The notes under the pieces were generated by a model. It saw only the letters and a list, made by a program, of their open reading frames with translations. It searched no databases and was not told where the DNA came from. Of a stretch of DNA of 6,345 bases, positions 1 to 6,345 are shown piece after piece. The stretch spans positions 1 through 6,345 of the forward strand of contig ONYV01000157.1 in assembly GCA_900322105.1 (NCBI GenBank), in the 5' to 3' direction. Origin of the DNA: an uncultured Eubacteriales bacterium (lineage in GTDB: Bacteria > Bacillota > Clostridia > Oscillospirales > Acutalibacteraceae). The number at the start of each line of letters is the position of its first letter. Position 1 is the first letter of the stretch. Made by a program: the position numbers and the translations under genes.

Positions 1-120
1 GAAGGAACGACCGATTATTATGGCTCTGATTACGGCAATCTGCTTTTCGGTGATCTTGATACCGTCTGCTGCGCGACCTGCAGAGATCGGGTTTGTGCCA
101 TAATAATCGGTCGTTCCTTC
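1..120. repeat. Perfect 24-bp inverted repeat at the window edge
   Basis: Bases 1-24 are the exact reverse complement of 97-120, with 72 bases between the arms. The right arm is normal coding sequence of the fibro-slime gene (EGTTDYYG on the minus strand). The left arm is the same DNA inverted and reads AIIIGRSF in that frame. The repeat begins exactly at base 1, so it may continue beyond the window. A fold-back chimera or assembly artefact at a contig end is the simplest explanation, and the last 8 or more residues of the protein as read here should not be trusted. Confidence 0.9.
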
Positions 121-2719
121 GGGGAATACCAGATATTCAAGCTGACTGATATCCACAGATCTCACTGACTGGTCACCGTAAAGCTCACTGAGGGTAACAT
201 CAAATGTAAACTGCTCATTCGTTTCACCGCTGTTGACCAGATCCTTGCTGATCACAATGTCGCCGACTTTTACCACGTTGACGAAGGTTTGCTTCAGGTG
301 GATCGAATCCTTCCGAGCAGCATTGTTGTTATCAAACTGATACGGAATGCCTCTCATCTGATTCTGCTGATATTCTTCAATTCTGTTTTCCTGATCGTTC
401 ATATCAACAGTATAGACGAAGGAATCATAATATTCTGAAACTTGTCTGGAACCGTCTCTGTCGGAAGCGGTCGTATACGTATGGTTATGATACCGATTCG
501 CATTCGTCACCGTTGTTGTATCGAGAGCTGCATCGGCGGCATACAGCGAACCGTCCTGTACAACGTTCATGGTACTATCCTTGGAGAACTGGGATCTGAA
601 ATTAGCATATTCACCATAGAACAGCTTGAACTCACCATTGTTATTGGTAATACCTGTCAGATCCTTACTTGCAAACGGATCAGTCAGATCATATGCAACC
701 TGTTTGAGCGGTGCCATCTGTGTACCGCCTGTAAACAGTTCACCAAAGGTATACGGTATTGCAGGATACTGAGTCGTAACACTGTACGGATACGAACCGT
801 TCGTTCCGAAGTTCGCTGTACCGACCTTTTCTACACTGCTTTCCCAACCTGTAGGAGTACAGAAATAGCTGCCTGAACTGATGACAAGATCAGGGGTCTG
901 ATTCCAGCAATTTTCCCAGTCATTCTCACCGGATGGTTTCATTCGTGTAAAGATTACTTTATTATAGCCTTCAGGCACTTCAAAGCGATAAACGCCGTTT
1001 CCGATATTTTCCGGATCGACCCATTTGCTTCCGCCGCTGCTATTAAAAAAGTAAGCCGCCATTCGTGCGCTTCCATCTCTCCAGTTGATATTGCCGTTTG
1101 CTTTCAGATATACATAATGATGCGTCTCCGAACTTGCAGGTGTCTTAATGATCTGATCGCTGCTTGCCAATACTGTAGAGGGATTTCCTGCTGCTTCGGT
1201 GTTCACTCTGTTGATGTTATCAAATGCAGGGAATCTGATACCGCTGTTCGCAACGTCAGAAGACTTCGTATTCTGATTCTGGATCGTGTAATTGAAAACA
1301 TCCTTATCTGCGACTGTTTTTGTCTGGCTGACAAGAGCAGGATTGACACGGTTGAACTCTGTCTGCTCGCCGACTGTCAGCTGATGATGATTGATCGGAG
1401 CAAAGTTAAAAGAAATACTGAGGTTGGATTCAAACATACCTCTCTCCATATAGAATACAGTGAGGGTGTGTTCTGTAAGAGGATTGTAGAAGTTATCTTC
1501 ATTAAAGGCAACACCTGCTGCCTGGAACATATTTTTGATCGTGCTTGTCTGAGAACCGCCTGTATTGGATCTTTCGATCTTCTTATATCTGTCCAGACTG
1601 CTGCTGAAAGAAGCCGCCTGACTGACATAGACCTGCTGATTATCCTTTTTGAAGTTGATGTTGCCGCTTACCTTTGCATGGTCGCCGCCGATATCGAGCA
1701 GCATCACATCGTCAATGAAGACCCACACGTCATCATCGCCCGAGAAGTTGAAGTGTACGTCCACTTCGTGACCGTCCTTATCAAGGATCGTGCCGTTTTC
1801 GTTCAGGTTGAAGGGGATATCCACTCTCATACCAAAGCCGTAGTTGACGTTATAACGTCCGACTTCTGTATTTTTGATAGAGGAAGTATTGAAAGGGAAG
1901 AAACCGTAGCCGCCTGCTGTGACGTTTTTACCGTCACTTCTCCAGTTTGCTACGCCGTTATTGTCGATCGTGCCGATCTTGATCTCGCCGTTCTGATAAT
2001 AACGGGGAGCGTCATATGCCGAGTCAAACTCATAGGTCTTGGTACCGTCAGCGTTGTGAATGATATTGAACGGGAAGCCTTCGCCTGTGGAATACTTTTT
2101 AACAAAGTCGCTGTTGGCATTGATAAAGGAATCCGAAAACTGCGGCAGCTCGATGGTGCCGTTATTCTGAGTGAGATTTCCATTTTTGAGCGTTCTGTCG
2201 ACCAGTCCCTGCACCGCAACGTTGCCGTTATTGTTTTTCGGCGCATTGTTGGCACTTTGCCAGTAATGGCTGTATGCGTCATAATAATACTTGTTGCCTG
2301 CCTGATCGGGAATATAGGTATACTGCCAGGGAGTCTGACCCTCGCCGTCGCCTCTCTGTTCATCAAGGTTCGTTGCTGTTCCGAGGAAGTTGCCGAAATA
2401 CAGCGCCGGCGTACTCCCGTTCAAATTGCTGTAATAAGCAGAGATTCTGCGGTTGAGCAGTTCATACGGCACCTGCAGACCGGTCATCCAGCGGTCGCCG
2501 TTATGCATATCGCTGCATTGTTTCTGTGTCATCACATGTTTATCGCCGCCTTTGAGCTGATAAGCGATCTGGTTATCTCTTTTATACTCGAAACCGCCAT
2601 CTATAGGCTTCAACCCTGTTCACAGGCATCGGTCCTCCCGGCATGAAACTGAGCAGCAGCATCGTGACTACCGTCAGCGCAAGCCCTGCCTTTAGTCCTC
2701 GTCTTTTTGTTTTTATCAT
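1..2719 (-). CDS. Fibro-slime domain surface protein, 3'-truncated by window edge, frameshifted after the signal peptide
   Basis: Probable secreted cell-surface adhesin or matrix protein. The ATG at 2719-2717 follows a good SD and encodes a typical signal peptide: basic start (MIKTKRRGLK), a hydrophobic stretch to about residue 26, and a possible VEA|Y cleavage site. That frame stops at 2584-2582. A second minus frame is open from 2619 to base 1 with no stop, and skipping one base between 2619 and 2585 joins the two into at least about 906 residues (numbering below). The protein is Asn-, Tyr- and Gly-rich. The segment GDDDVWVFIDDVMLLDIGGDH (about 327-347) matches the core of the fibro-slime domain known from clostridial and myxobacterial surface proteins. 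Residues about 533-616 (HHYVYLKANG to WNQTPDL) resemble a starch-binding CBM26-like module. From about 816 (VGDIVISKDLV, QFTFDVTL) a Cna-B/DUF7601-like pilin-type domain begins and is cut by the edge, so any LPXTG or other anchor is not visible. Domain names come from motif recognition, not a search. The frameshift could be a sequencing error, a pseudogene or a switch. Confidence 0.85.
2585..2619 (-). other. Frameshift interval between signal peptide and mature protein
   Basis: The signal-peptide frame closes with TAA at 2584-2582, and the mature-protein frame opens just after TGA at 2622-2620. The change of frame must therefore lie here and requires skipping one base (or adding two). Two natural junctions are visible. 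Dropping one A near 2602-2605 gives VEA-YDGGFEYKRD. Dropping one G from the GGG near 2613-2615 gives PVNRLKPIDGGFEYK. Neither spot has a long homopolymer or a recognised programmed-frameshift motif, which leaves sequencing error, true mutation and recoding open. No independent start with an SD precedes the mature frame. Confidence 0.75.
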
Positions 2720-2728
2720 GTTGTATCG

Positions 2729-2735
2729 ACCTCCG
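2729..2735 (-). promoter_or_regulatory. Ribosome binding site of the fibro-slime gene
   Basis: Minus-strand CGGAGGT lies 9 nt before the ATG at 2719. It fixes that ATG as the translation start and therefore makes the signal peptide part of the gene, even though it is out of frame with the rest. Confidence 0.85.
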
Positions 2736-2821
2736 TATTCATTCGCCGTCTGCGGTCTTTTTATTCATAAAAATTCCATAAAAGCCTGAATTTCTTCATA
2801 ATTTATTAACATCACAATGCG

Positions 2822-2850
2822 AGTATAACATTTTTTTTCATAAAAGTCAA
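2822..2850 (-). promoter_or_regulatory. Sigma-A promoter of the fibro-slime gene
   Basis: On the minus strand, TTGACT (2850-2845) and TATACT (2827-2822) are separated by exactly 17 nt. A TG sits one base before the -10 hexamer (TGT-TATACT), which makes an extended -10. Both hexamers match consensus at 5 of 6 positions. Initiation near 2815 would give a leader of about 96 nt before the ATG. The spacer contains a run of eight A residues (2838-2831). I saw no riboswitch or attenuator in the leader. Confidence 0.8.
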
Positions 2851-2999
2851 CCGTAATCTGTCATTTTTTATAATTTCCCGATTCGGCTATATAGCATCAT
2901 CACTAAATTTTTTATACATCCCCGACAACCGCCGTGAACTTTATTTATCAGCCTTTCTCACACCGATTGAGATTCTTTTTTTCAGACATACTTTTCACC

Positions 3000-3020
3000 G
3001 TGTTTTTTGTCGAAAAACAC
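3000..3020. repeat. Perfect 8-bp inverted repeat, operator-like
   Basis: GTGTTTTT (3000-3007) and AAAAACAC (3013-3020) form a perfect 8-bp dyad around the 5-nt centre TGTCG. It ends one base before the candidate -35 of the lipoprotein promoter, a usual place for a regulator site. It has no T tract after it on either strand, which argues against a terminator. No known regulator box was recognised. Confidence 0.5.
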
Positions 3021-3049
3021 TTTACTTTATAAATGTAAAATAGTAAAAT
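3021..3049 (+). promoter_or_regulatory. Candidate promoter of the lipoprotein gene
   Basis: TTTACT (3021-3026, 4 of 6 to the -35 consensus) and TAAAAT (3044-3049, 5 of 6 to the -10 consensus) are 17 nt apart, giving a start near 3056 and a leader of about 30 nt. An imperfect dyad, TTTAC-N9-GTAAA (3021-3039), covers the -35 and part of the spacer and could be an operator. The region is so AT-rich that other -10-like words exist, so this is the best candidate rather than a certain promoter. Confidence 0.5.
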
Positions 3050-3071
3050 AAAAAGCAAGAGATAACCTGAC

Positions 3072-3082
3072 AGGATGTGATC
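3072..3082 (+). promoter_or_regulatory. Extended Shine-Dalgarno deciding a TTG start for the lipoprotein
   Basis: AGGATGTGATC matches the full anti-SD complement AGGAGGTGATC at 10 of 11 positions. The core GGATG ends 8 nt before the TTG at 3086, which is ideal spacing. The alternative GTG at 3077 lies inside this site and has only a weak purine stretch upstream, so TTG at 3086 is preferred. Confidence 0.7.
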
Positions 3083-3085
3083 GCT

Positions 3086-4942
3086 TTGACAAAAAAACTC
3101 CGGTGGATCCTTTTATGTATATGTACCGTCCTTTTACTGCTGCTGCTGACAGCGTGTAACCGGTCGCAGCACGAAAACGTGGACATTCAGACCACCCTCT
3201 CCGTGGACAATTCATTTTCCGGCAAACGCACCATTGTGCTGACCTTTCCGCAGAGTGTGATCAGTCCCGGCTCTGAAACAGAAACTTCTCTTGAAAAAGT
3301 CGTGCAGAAGCACTGTCCCAACACCCTGACCCCCTCCAAAGGCAGCGCAGACGGCAAGGTTCAGTACAGCTTTGAATTGTCCTTTGAATCTGCTCACGAA
3401 TACACCGAAAAAACTACCGATATCACAGGCAAACAGACCGTCGTCAGCTTCTCAAACCCCAACAACGTCATGACGCAGGGCTGGAAGTTAGAGGAAAACT
3501 TCCAAAGCTCCGAGCTGATCCTCGACTGGATCGCCAAAGGCGCCAAGCAGGAGGGCTTCAGCAATCTTGAATTTACGACTGAGGAATCCAAGACCACTGT
3601 CTATCTCAACGATCAGGTGCAGACCTCCCCGCCCGTGATCTCCGTCAATTGTCTGGAGGGCAACCCCATCCAGCGCATTGCTGTTGAAACGGTACGTGAC
3701 AAGACACTCTATGACAGAACGATCATTTTTACCATCTCACAGTCTACCTTTGACGCTATGTCAAAGGATATCAGGGAATATTTCAAGACCATCACCGACA
3801 AAGCCGCTCTCTCTGCGGAATGGCTGCTCAATACCAACAATTCCTATGACTACACCGTCAAATTCAACGATGTGACCATTCAGGAGCTGTCCGGCTATAC
3901 CAACAAGCTCCTCAACAGCGTTTACGGCGATATCGAATATTCCGACAAGGCAAGCGGCAGCACCGTTCTTGCCGAACAGAACTCTTACAGCGAAACACTC
4001 GATTTCTCGAATTACATCGGCAACAACGGCACAAACGTTCCTGTGGAATTCACCTACTCCGTCAGCGGCAACACAGAGCTTGGCGAATGCCAGCTCTATG
4101 AAGACGGAGAATGGCACATTGCCTCCGACTTTCTCGATACCAATCAGTACGGCAGAAGATCTGCGATCCGCTATCTCGGCTCTGTCATGAAAATGAGGAT
4201 CAATGACGGCAAGCAGTACACCGCTTCCTCCATTGAGATCGAAACACTTCCTCTTGAAGAGGACAAGCTCCAGAAGACCATCACCTTCCGCTTTGACCGC
4301 ACCGCAGGCGGTGATGAAGCGTCCGATTACACACGCTCATACCTGTCAGGTCTTGGCTACGGCGCCGTGCAGACCGTTTATAACGATGAATGCATCTGCA
4401 CCTACACCACCAGCGGCACGACCGATACCCTCAACGATATTTTTACACATATCCTCGGCGGCAAAAATACCGCTAAATTCACCAGCGAAGGACAGTTCAT
4501 GACCCTGCGCACCATGAAGCACTACCGTGACAAGCTCGATCTCTCTGCTGTCATCCTCGGAAAAAATGCCGAAACGCCCGTATATTACCGCATCGCCTCA
4601 CAAAACGGTGAACTGATCAAAGCGTTTGACTACAAGTCCTCCGAACAGTCCGAAACAGCCGATCTGAAAGACATCAAGGACGGTTTCCTGACGCTGAAGC
4701 TGACAGGAACGGATGTGGATGTTTCCTTTGACATCACAACGCCGAATGTCTCTGATATCATTTTCTGCTCTGTCATCTCTGCGATCATCGTACTGATCGC
4801 CGCCGCCGCTATTTTTGTGCTGCGCAAGCAAAAAACGCCCGTCACAGGACTTGGCAGCGGAGTTGACCACTCAGGTCTTCCCGACAGCAAAAAGGAGCTT
4901 ACCGTCAAGAAAAAAGGCAGCAGCATCCTGAATAAAAAATGA
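3086..4942 (+). CDS. Lipoprotein with C-terminal transmembrane segment and three internal repeats, function unknown
   Basis: A 618-residue envelope protein of no family I can name with certainty. It starts at TTG 3086, chosen on its SD; a GTG at 3077 would add three residues. The start MTKKLRW, a hydrophobic run and a lipobox LLTAC with Cys24 indicate a type II lipoprotein signal, so the mature chain should be lipid-anchored outside the membrane. A second hydrophobic segment of about 22 residues (558-579, starting IIFCSVISAII) is followed by RKQK and a Lys-rich tail of 35 residues, consistent with a C-terminal anchor and cytoplasmic tail. The ectodomain of about 530 residues shows three degenerate units (about 48-113, 211-276 and 397-459), each starting with a strand like RTI-x-(L/F)-(T/R)-(F/I) and continuing through an alpha/beta-looking stretch. 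They recall LppM-type lipoprotein domains, but this is only a guess. No catalytic motif or LPXTG is seen. It is first in a rightward set with the HAD and queH genes and diverges from the fibro-slime gene. Confidence 0.85.
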   Translation: MTKKLRWILLCICTVLLLLLLTACNRSQHENVDIQTTLSVDNSFSGKRTIVLTFPQSVISPGSETETSLEKVVQKHCPNTLTPSKGSADGKVQYSFELSFESAHEYTEKTTDITGKQTVVSFSNPNNVMTQGWKLEENFQSSELILDWIAKGAKQEGFSNLEFTTEESKTTVYLNDQVQTSPPVISVNCLEGNPIQRIAVETVRDKTLYDRTIIFTISQSTFDAMSKDIREYFKTITDKAALSAEWLLNTNNSYDYTVKFNDVTIQELSGYTNKLLNSVYGDIEYSDKASGSTVLAEQNSYSETLDFSNYIGNNGTNVPVEFTYSVSGNTELGECQLYEDGEWHIASDFLDTNQYGRRSAIRYLGSVMKMRINDGKQYTASSIEIETLPLEEDKLQKTITFRFDRTAGGDEASDYTRSYLSGLGYGAVQTVYNDECICTYTTSGTTDTLNDIFTHILGGKNTAKFTSEGQFMTLRTMKHYRDKLDLSAVILGKNAETPVYYRIASQNGELIKAFDYKSSEQSETADLKDIKDGFLTLKLTGTDVDVSFDITTPNVSDIIFCSVISAIIVLIAAAAIFVLRKQKTPVTGLGSGVDHSGLPDSKKELTVKKKGSSILNKK

Positions 4943-4968
4943 CCCTTATCCGAATAAACCGCTTATGG

Positions 4969-4990
4969 GCAGTATCGGCATCGGTACTGC
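4969..4990 (+). other. Stem-loop between lipoprotein and HAD genes
   Basis: A 9-bp stem (one T-G wobble) closes a GCAT tetraloop, 26 nt after the lipoprotein stop codon. The sequence after it (TCAACATTATTTA) is AT-rich but lacks a clean T run, so it is a weak terminator at best. It could act as an mRNA 3'-end stabiliser or processing site that lets some transcripts read on into the HAD and queH genes. Confidence 0.5.
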
Positions 4991-5005
4991 TCAACATTAT
5001 TTACG

Positions 5006-5018
5006 AAAAGAAGTGATC
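5006..5018 (+). promoter_or_regulatory. Extended Shine-Dalgarno of the HAD phosphatase gene
   Basis: AAAAGAAGTGATC matches AAAGGAGGTGATC at 11 of 13 positions, and its GAAG core sits 7 nt before the ATG at 5021. It confirms that start. Like the lipoprotein site, it keeps the rarer GTGATC tail of the anti-SD complement. Confidence 0.7.
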
Positions 5019-5020
5019 CC

Positions 5021-5683
5021 ATGACAAAATTATGTATCTTTGACCTGGACGGAACGCTCATTGATTCGCTTCAGGATCTTGCAAACGCCATGAACCATGC
5101 CCTGCAAAAAAACGGCTTTCCCGTTCATCCGCATGAAAAATACCGTCAGATGGTGGGCAGCGGCATTTCGGTGTTAGCCGACCGTGCCGTCAAAAACAGC
5201 ACCCTGCCCTATGACGAAACCATAAAAGCGGCGATCCTTTCGGATTTCAGCGCCTGCTATACGGATCATTGTATGGACAATACCCGCCCTTATGAAAAGA
5301 TCCCGCAAATGCTTTACACTCTCAGAGAAAACGGTATCTTATGCGCTGTCAATTCCAACAAGCCCGACGCCTTTGCCAAAAAGATCGTCCGTACACTGTT
5401 TCCTGACGCACCCTTTTCGGAAGTTTTCGGCAAGCGTGACGGTTTTGAACGCAAGCCTTCTCCTGACGGCGCACAAAGCATTATGGAGCTGCTTTCCTGC
5501 CAAAAGGAAGAATGCGTTTATATCGGTGACAGTGACGTAGACGTTCAAACCGCAAGAAATGCAGGCATCGCTTTCTGCGGTGTGAGCTGGGGGTTTCGCA
5601 GCAGAGAAGAACTGCAAAAGGAAGGCGCAACCTTTATTGCAGATGATCCTGACGATATTATAAGGTATGTGATGTCACGGTGA
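5021..5683 (+). CDS. gph: HAD-family hydrolase, phosphoglycolate phosphatase-like
   Basis: A 220-residue cytoplasmic haloacid-dehalogenase phosphatase of the usual length for the Gph/PGP group. All four HAD motifs are visible. Motif I is FDLDGTL, with nucleophile Asp8 and acid/base Asp10. Motif II is Ser112 in VNSNKP. Motif III is Lys145 in ERKPSPDG. Motif IV is YIGDSDVDVQTA, with Asp170 and Asp174 for Mg2+. An alpha-helical cap of the C1 type lies between motifs I and II (about residues 15-85). The family hydrolyses small phosphate monoesters; 2-phosphoglycolate, formed for example during DNA repair, is the usual assignment, but the substrate cannot be fixed from sequence and a pyrophosphatase or nucleotidase role is possible. 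It overlaps queH by 4 bp, so the two are probably translated together. The symbol gph is a family-level label. Confidence 0.9.
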   Translation: MTKLCIFDLDGTLIDSLQDLANAMNHALQKNGFPVHPHEKYRQMVGSGISVLADRAVKNSTLPYDETIKAAILSDFSACYTDHCMDNTRPYEKIPQMLYTLRENGILCAVNSNKPDAFAKKIVRTLFPDAPFSEVFGKRDGFERKPSPDGAQSIMELLSCQKEECVYIGDSDVDVQTARNAGIAFCGVSWGFRSREELQKEGATFIADDPDDIIRYVMSR

Positions 5684-6291
5684 AACAAACGCCAAAAGTC
5701 AATTATCAGTTAGTGCTGGACAAGACACTGAAAGAGCTGACCCTGCAGCAGCGCCGTCCGAAGCTCCTGCTGCACGCCTGCTGCGCGCCATGCAGCAGCT
5801 ATGTACTGGAATATCTGACGCAGTATTTTGAGATCACCGTGTTTTTTTACAATCCGAATATCTCTCCCGAAAGCGAATATCAACACCGTGTCAGCGAAAT
5901 ACAGCGCCTGATCAGAGAAATGTGTCCTTCCGTTCATTTTCTGGAAGGGCAATATGAGCCAAAGCGCTTTTACGAAATGGCAAAGGGACTGGAGCATGAA
6001 CCCGAAAGGGGTGAACGCTGTCACAAATGCTATCGTCTGCGCATGACAGAAAGCGCCCTTGCCGCAAAAAGCGGCGGTTTCGATTACTTCACCACGACCC
6101 TCTCCATCAGTCCGCAAAAGGACAGTCAGGTGCTGAATCAGATCGGCAAAGAGATCAGCGAGGCAACAGGCGTTCCCTATCTCTATTCCGATTTCAAAAA
6201 ACACGGCGGCTATCTGCGCTCCATCGAGCTTTCCGCTCAGTATTCTCTCTACCGCCAGAATTTCTGCGGCTGCGTTTTTTCCCGTTCATAG
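5680..6291 (+). CDS. queH: Epoxyqueuosine reductase QueH
   Basis: A 203-residue enzyme of the DUF208/COG1636 family that reduces epoxyqueuosine to queuosine at wobble position 34 of GUN-anticodon tRNAs (Tyr, His, Asn, Asp), replacing the unrelated cobalamin enzyme QueG. Family hallmarks are in place. LLHACCAPCSS holds vicinal Cys34-Cys35 and Cys38. FYNPNISP (56-63) follows. RCHKCYRLRM has the CxxC pair Cys114/Cys117. FTTTLSISPQK (137-147) and a C-terminal CGC (Cys196, Cys198) complete the pattern. The vicinal Cys and the CxxC pair are the expected iron-sulfur ligands. The start is GTG at 5680, overlapping the HAD stop as GTGA. There is only a weak AAGG 14 nt upstream and no nearby alternative start, which fits translational coupling. 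No queuosine precursor genes (queC, D, E, tgt) are in the window, so whether the cell makes or salvages the precursor is not visible. No terminator is seen in the 54 bases that follow. Confidence 0.95.
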   Translation: MKQTPKVNYQLVLDKTLKELTLQQRRPKLLLHACCAPCSSYVLEYLTQYFEITVFFYNPNISPESEYQHRVSEIQRLIREMCPSVHFLEGQYEPKRFYEMAKGLEHEPERGERCHKCYRLRMTESALAAKSGGFDYFTTTLSISPQKDSQVLNQIGKEISEATGVPYLYSDFKKHGGYLRSIELSAQYSLYRQNFCGCVFSRS

Positions 6292-6345
6292 CACTGCATA
6301 CCGCAAAAGTCCCCCCTCATACTGCTTTCCCGAAATTACACTGTT

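Larger units (their letters stand above)
2720..3085. other. AT-rich divergent intergenic region
   Basis: This 366-bp stretch without a gene separates the divergent fibro-slime and lipoprotein genes. It contains the minus-strand promoter at 2822-2850, the plus-strand promoter candidate at 3021-3049, the dyads at 3000-3020 and 3021-3039, and the two ribosome binding sites. From about 2860 to 2995 I see only AT-rich sequence and short T runs. A short reverse open frame overlapping its right end (3215-3027) has no family resemblance and is treated as a shadow of the lipoprotein gene. Confidence 0.8.

Noticed and set aside
442..876. A 144-codon plus-strand open frame
   Set aside because: It is antisense to the same minus-strand gene, with a composition unlike a real protein and no SD.
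1950..2366. A 138-codon minus-strand open frame in another phase
   Set aside because: It overlaps the fibro-slime frame on the same strand, is rich in Arg, Thr and Ser without motifs, and is a frame shadow.
2602..2613. An independent TTG start for the mature fibro-slime frame at 2613
   Set aside because: It lacks a properly spaced SD and would leave a large surface protein without its signal peptide, which is present just upstream in another frame.
1117..2646. A 509-codon plus-strand open frame
   Set aside because: It lies antisense to the minus-strand fibro-slime gene. Its product is Cys/Ile/Val-rich with no family resemblance, whereas the minus frame gives recognisable domains, a signal peptide, an SD and a promoter.
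2961..2983. A possible terminator: TCTCA/TGAGA with a following T tract
   Set aside because: The stem has only 5 bp with a 7-nt loop, and no plus-strand gene ends upstream of it.
5710..6204. A 164-codon minus-strand open frame opposite queH
   Set aside because: It is an antisense shadow of the clearly conserved QueH frame.
6292..6345. A search for a terminator or a new gene after queH
   Set aside because: No stem-loop with a T run, start with SD, or tRNA-like structure could be seen in these 54 bases.

Overview
The window looks like chromosomal DNA from a Gram-positive gut or rumen clostridium, most likely a Ruminococcus/Oscillospiraceae-type organism. This placement rests on the gene families (a fibro-slime surface protein, a lipobox lipoprotein, QueH), on Shine-Dalgarno sequences that closely match the Gram-positive anti-SD, and on moderate GC with an AT-rich intergenic region. 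It is an inference, because no rRNA or other marker gene is present.

Layout. Positions 2719 to 1 (minus strand) hold most of one very large secreted surface-protein gene that runs off the left edge. The minus frame is open without a stop from 2619 to base 1. It encodes an Asn-rich protein with a clear fibro-slime motif, a probable carbohydrate-binding-like module and the start of a pilin/adhesin-type beta domain. Its signal peptide lies in another frame, so one frameshift separates the secretion signal from the mature protein. The long plus-strand open frames over this region (for example 1117-2646) are antisense shadows. The extreme left end carries a perfect 24-bp inverted repeat (1-24 and 97-120), which makes the last roughly 100 bases suspect as an assembly or amplification fold-back.

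Positions 2720-3085 form a 366-bp AT-rich divergent intergenic region. It holds a strong sigma-A promoter for the surface protein, with an A8 tract in its spacer, and a weaker promoter for the rightward genes with two adjacent dyads.

Positions 3086-6291 (plus strand) hold three genes. The first is a large lipoprotein that also carries a C-terminal membrane segment and three degenerate repeats. The second is a phosphoglycolate-phosphatase-like HAD hydrolase. The third is QueH, the epoxyqueuosine reductase of tRNA queuosine synthesis, overlapping the HAD gene by 4 bp. A 9-bp stem-loop sits between the lipoprotein and the HAD gene.

How they fit together. The HAD and queH genes look translationally coupled. 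The lipoprotein may share their transcript or be partly separated by the stem-loop. The two envelope proteins diverge from a common control region, which suggests but does not prove related cell-surface roles. I see no CRISPR, tRNA, rRNA, insertion sequence, toxin-antitoxin or defence system. The points most worth checking are the frameshift, the A8 promoter spacer, the terminal inverted repeat and the doubly anchored repeat lipoprotein.
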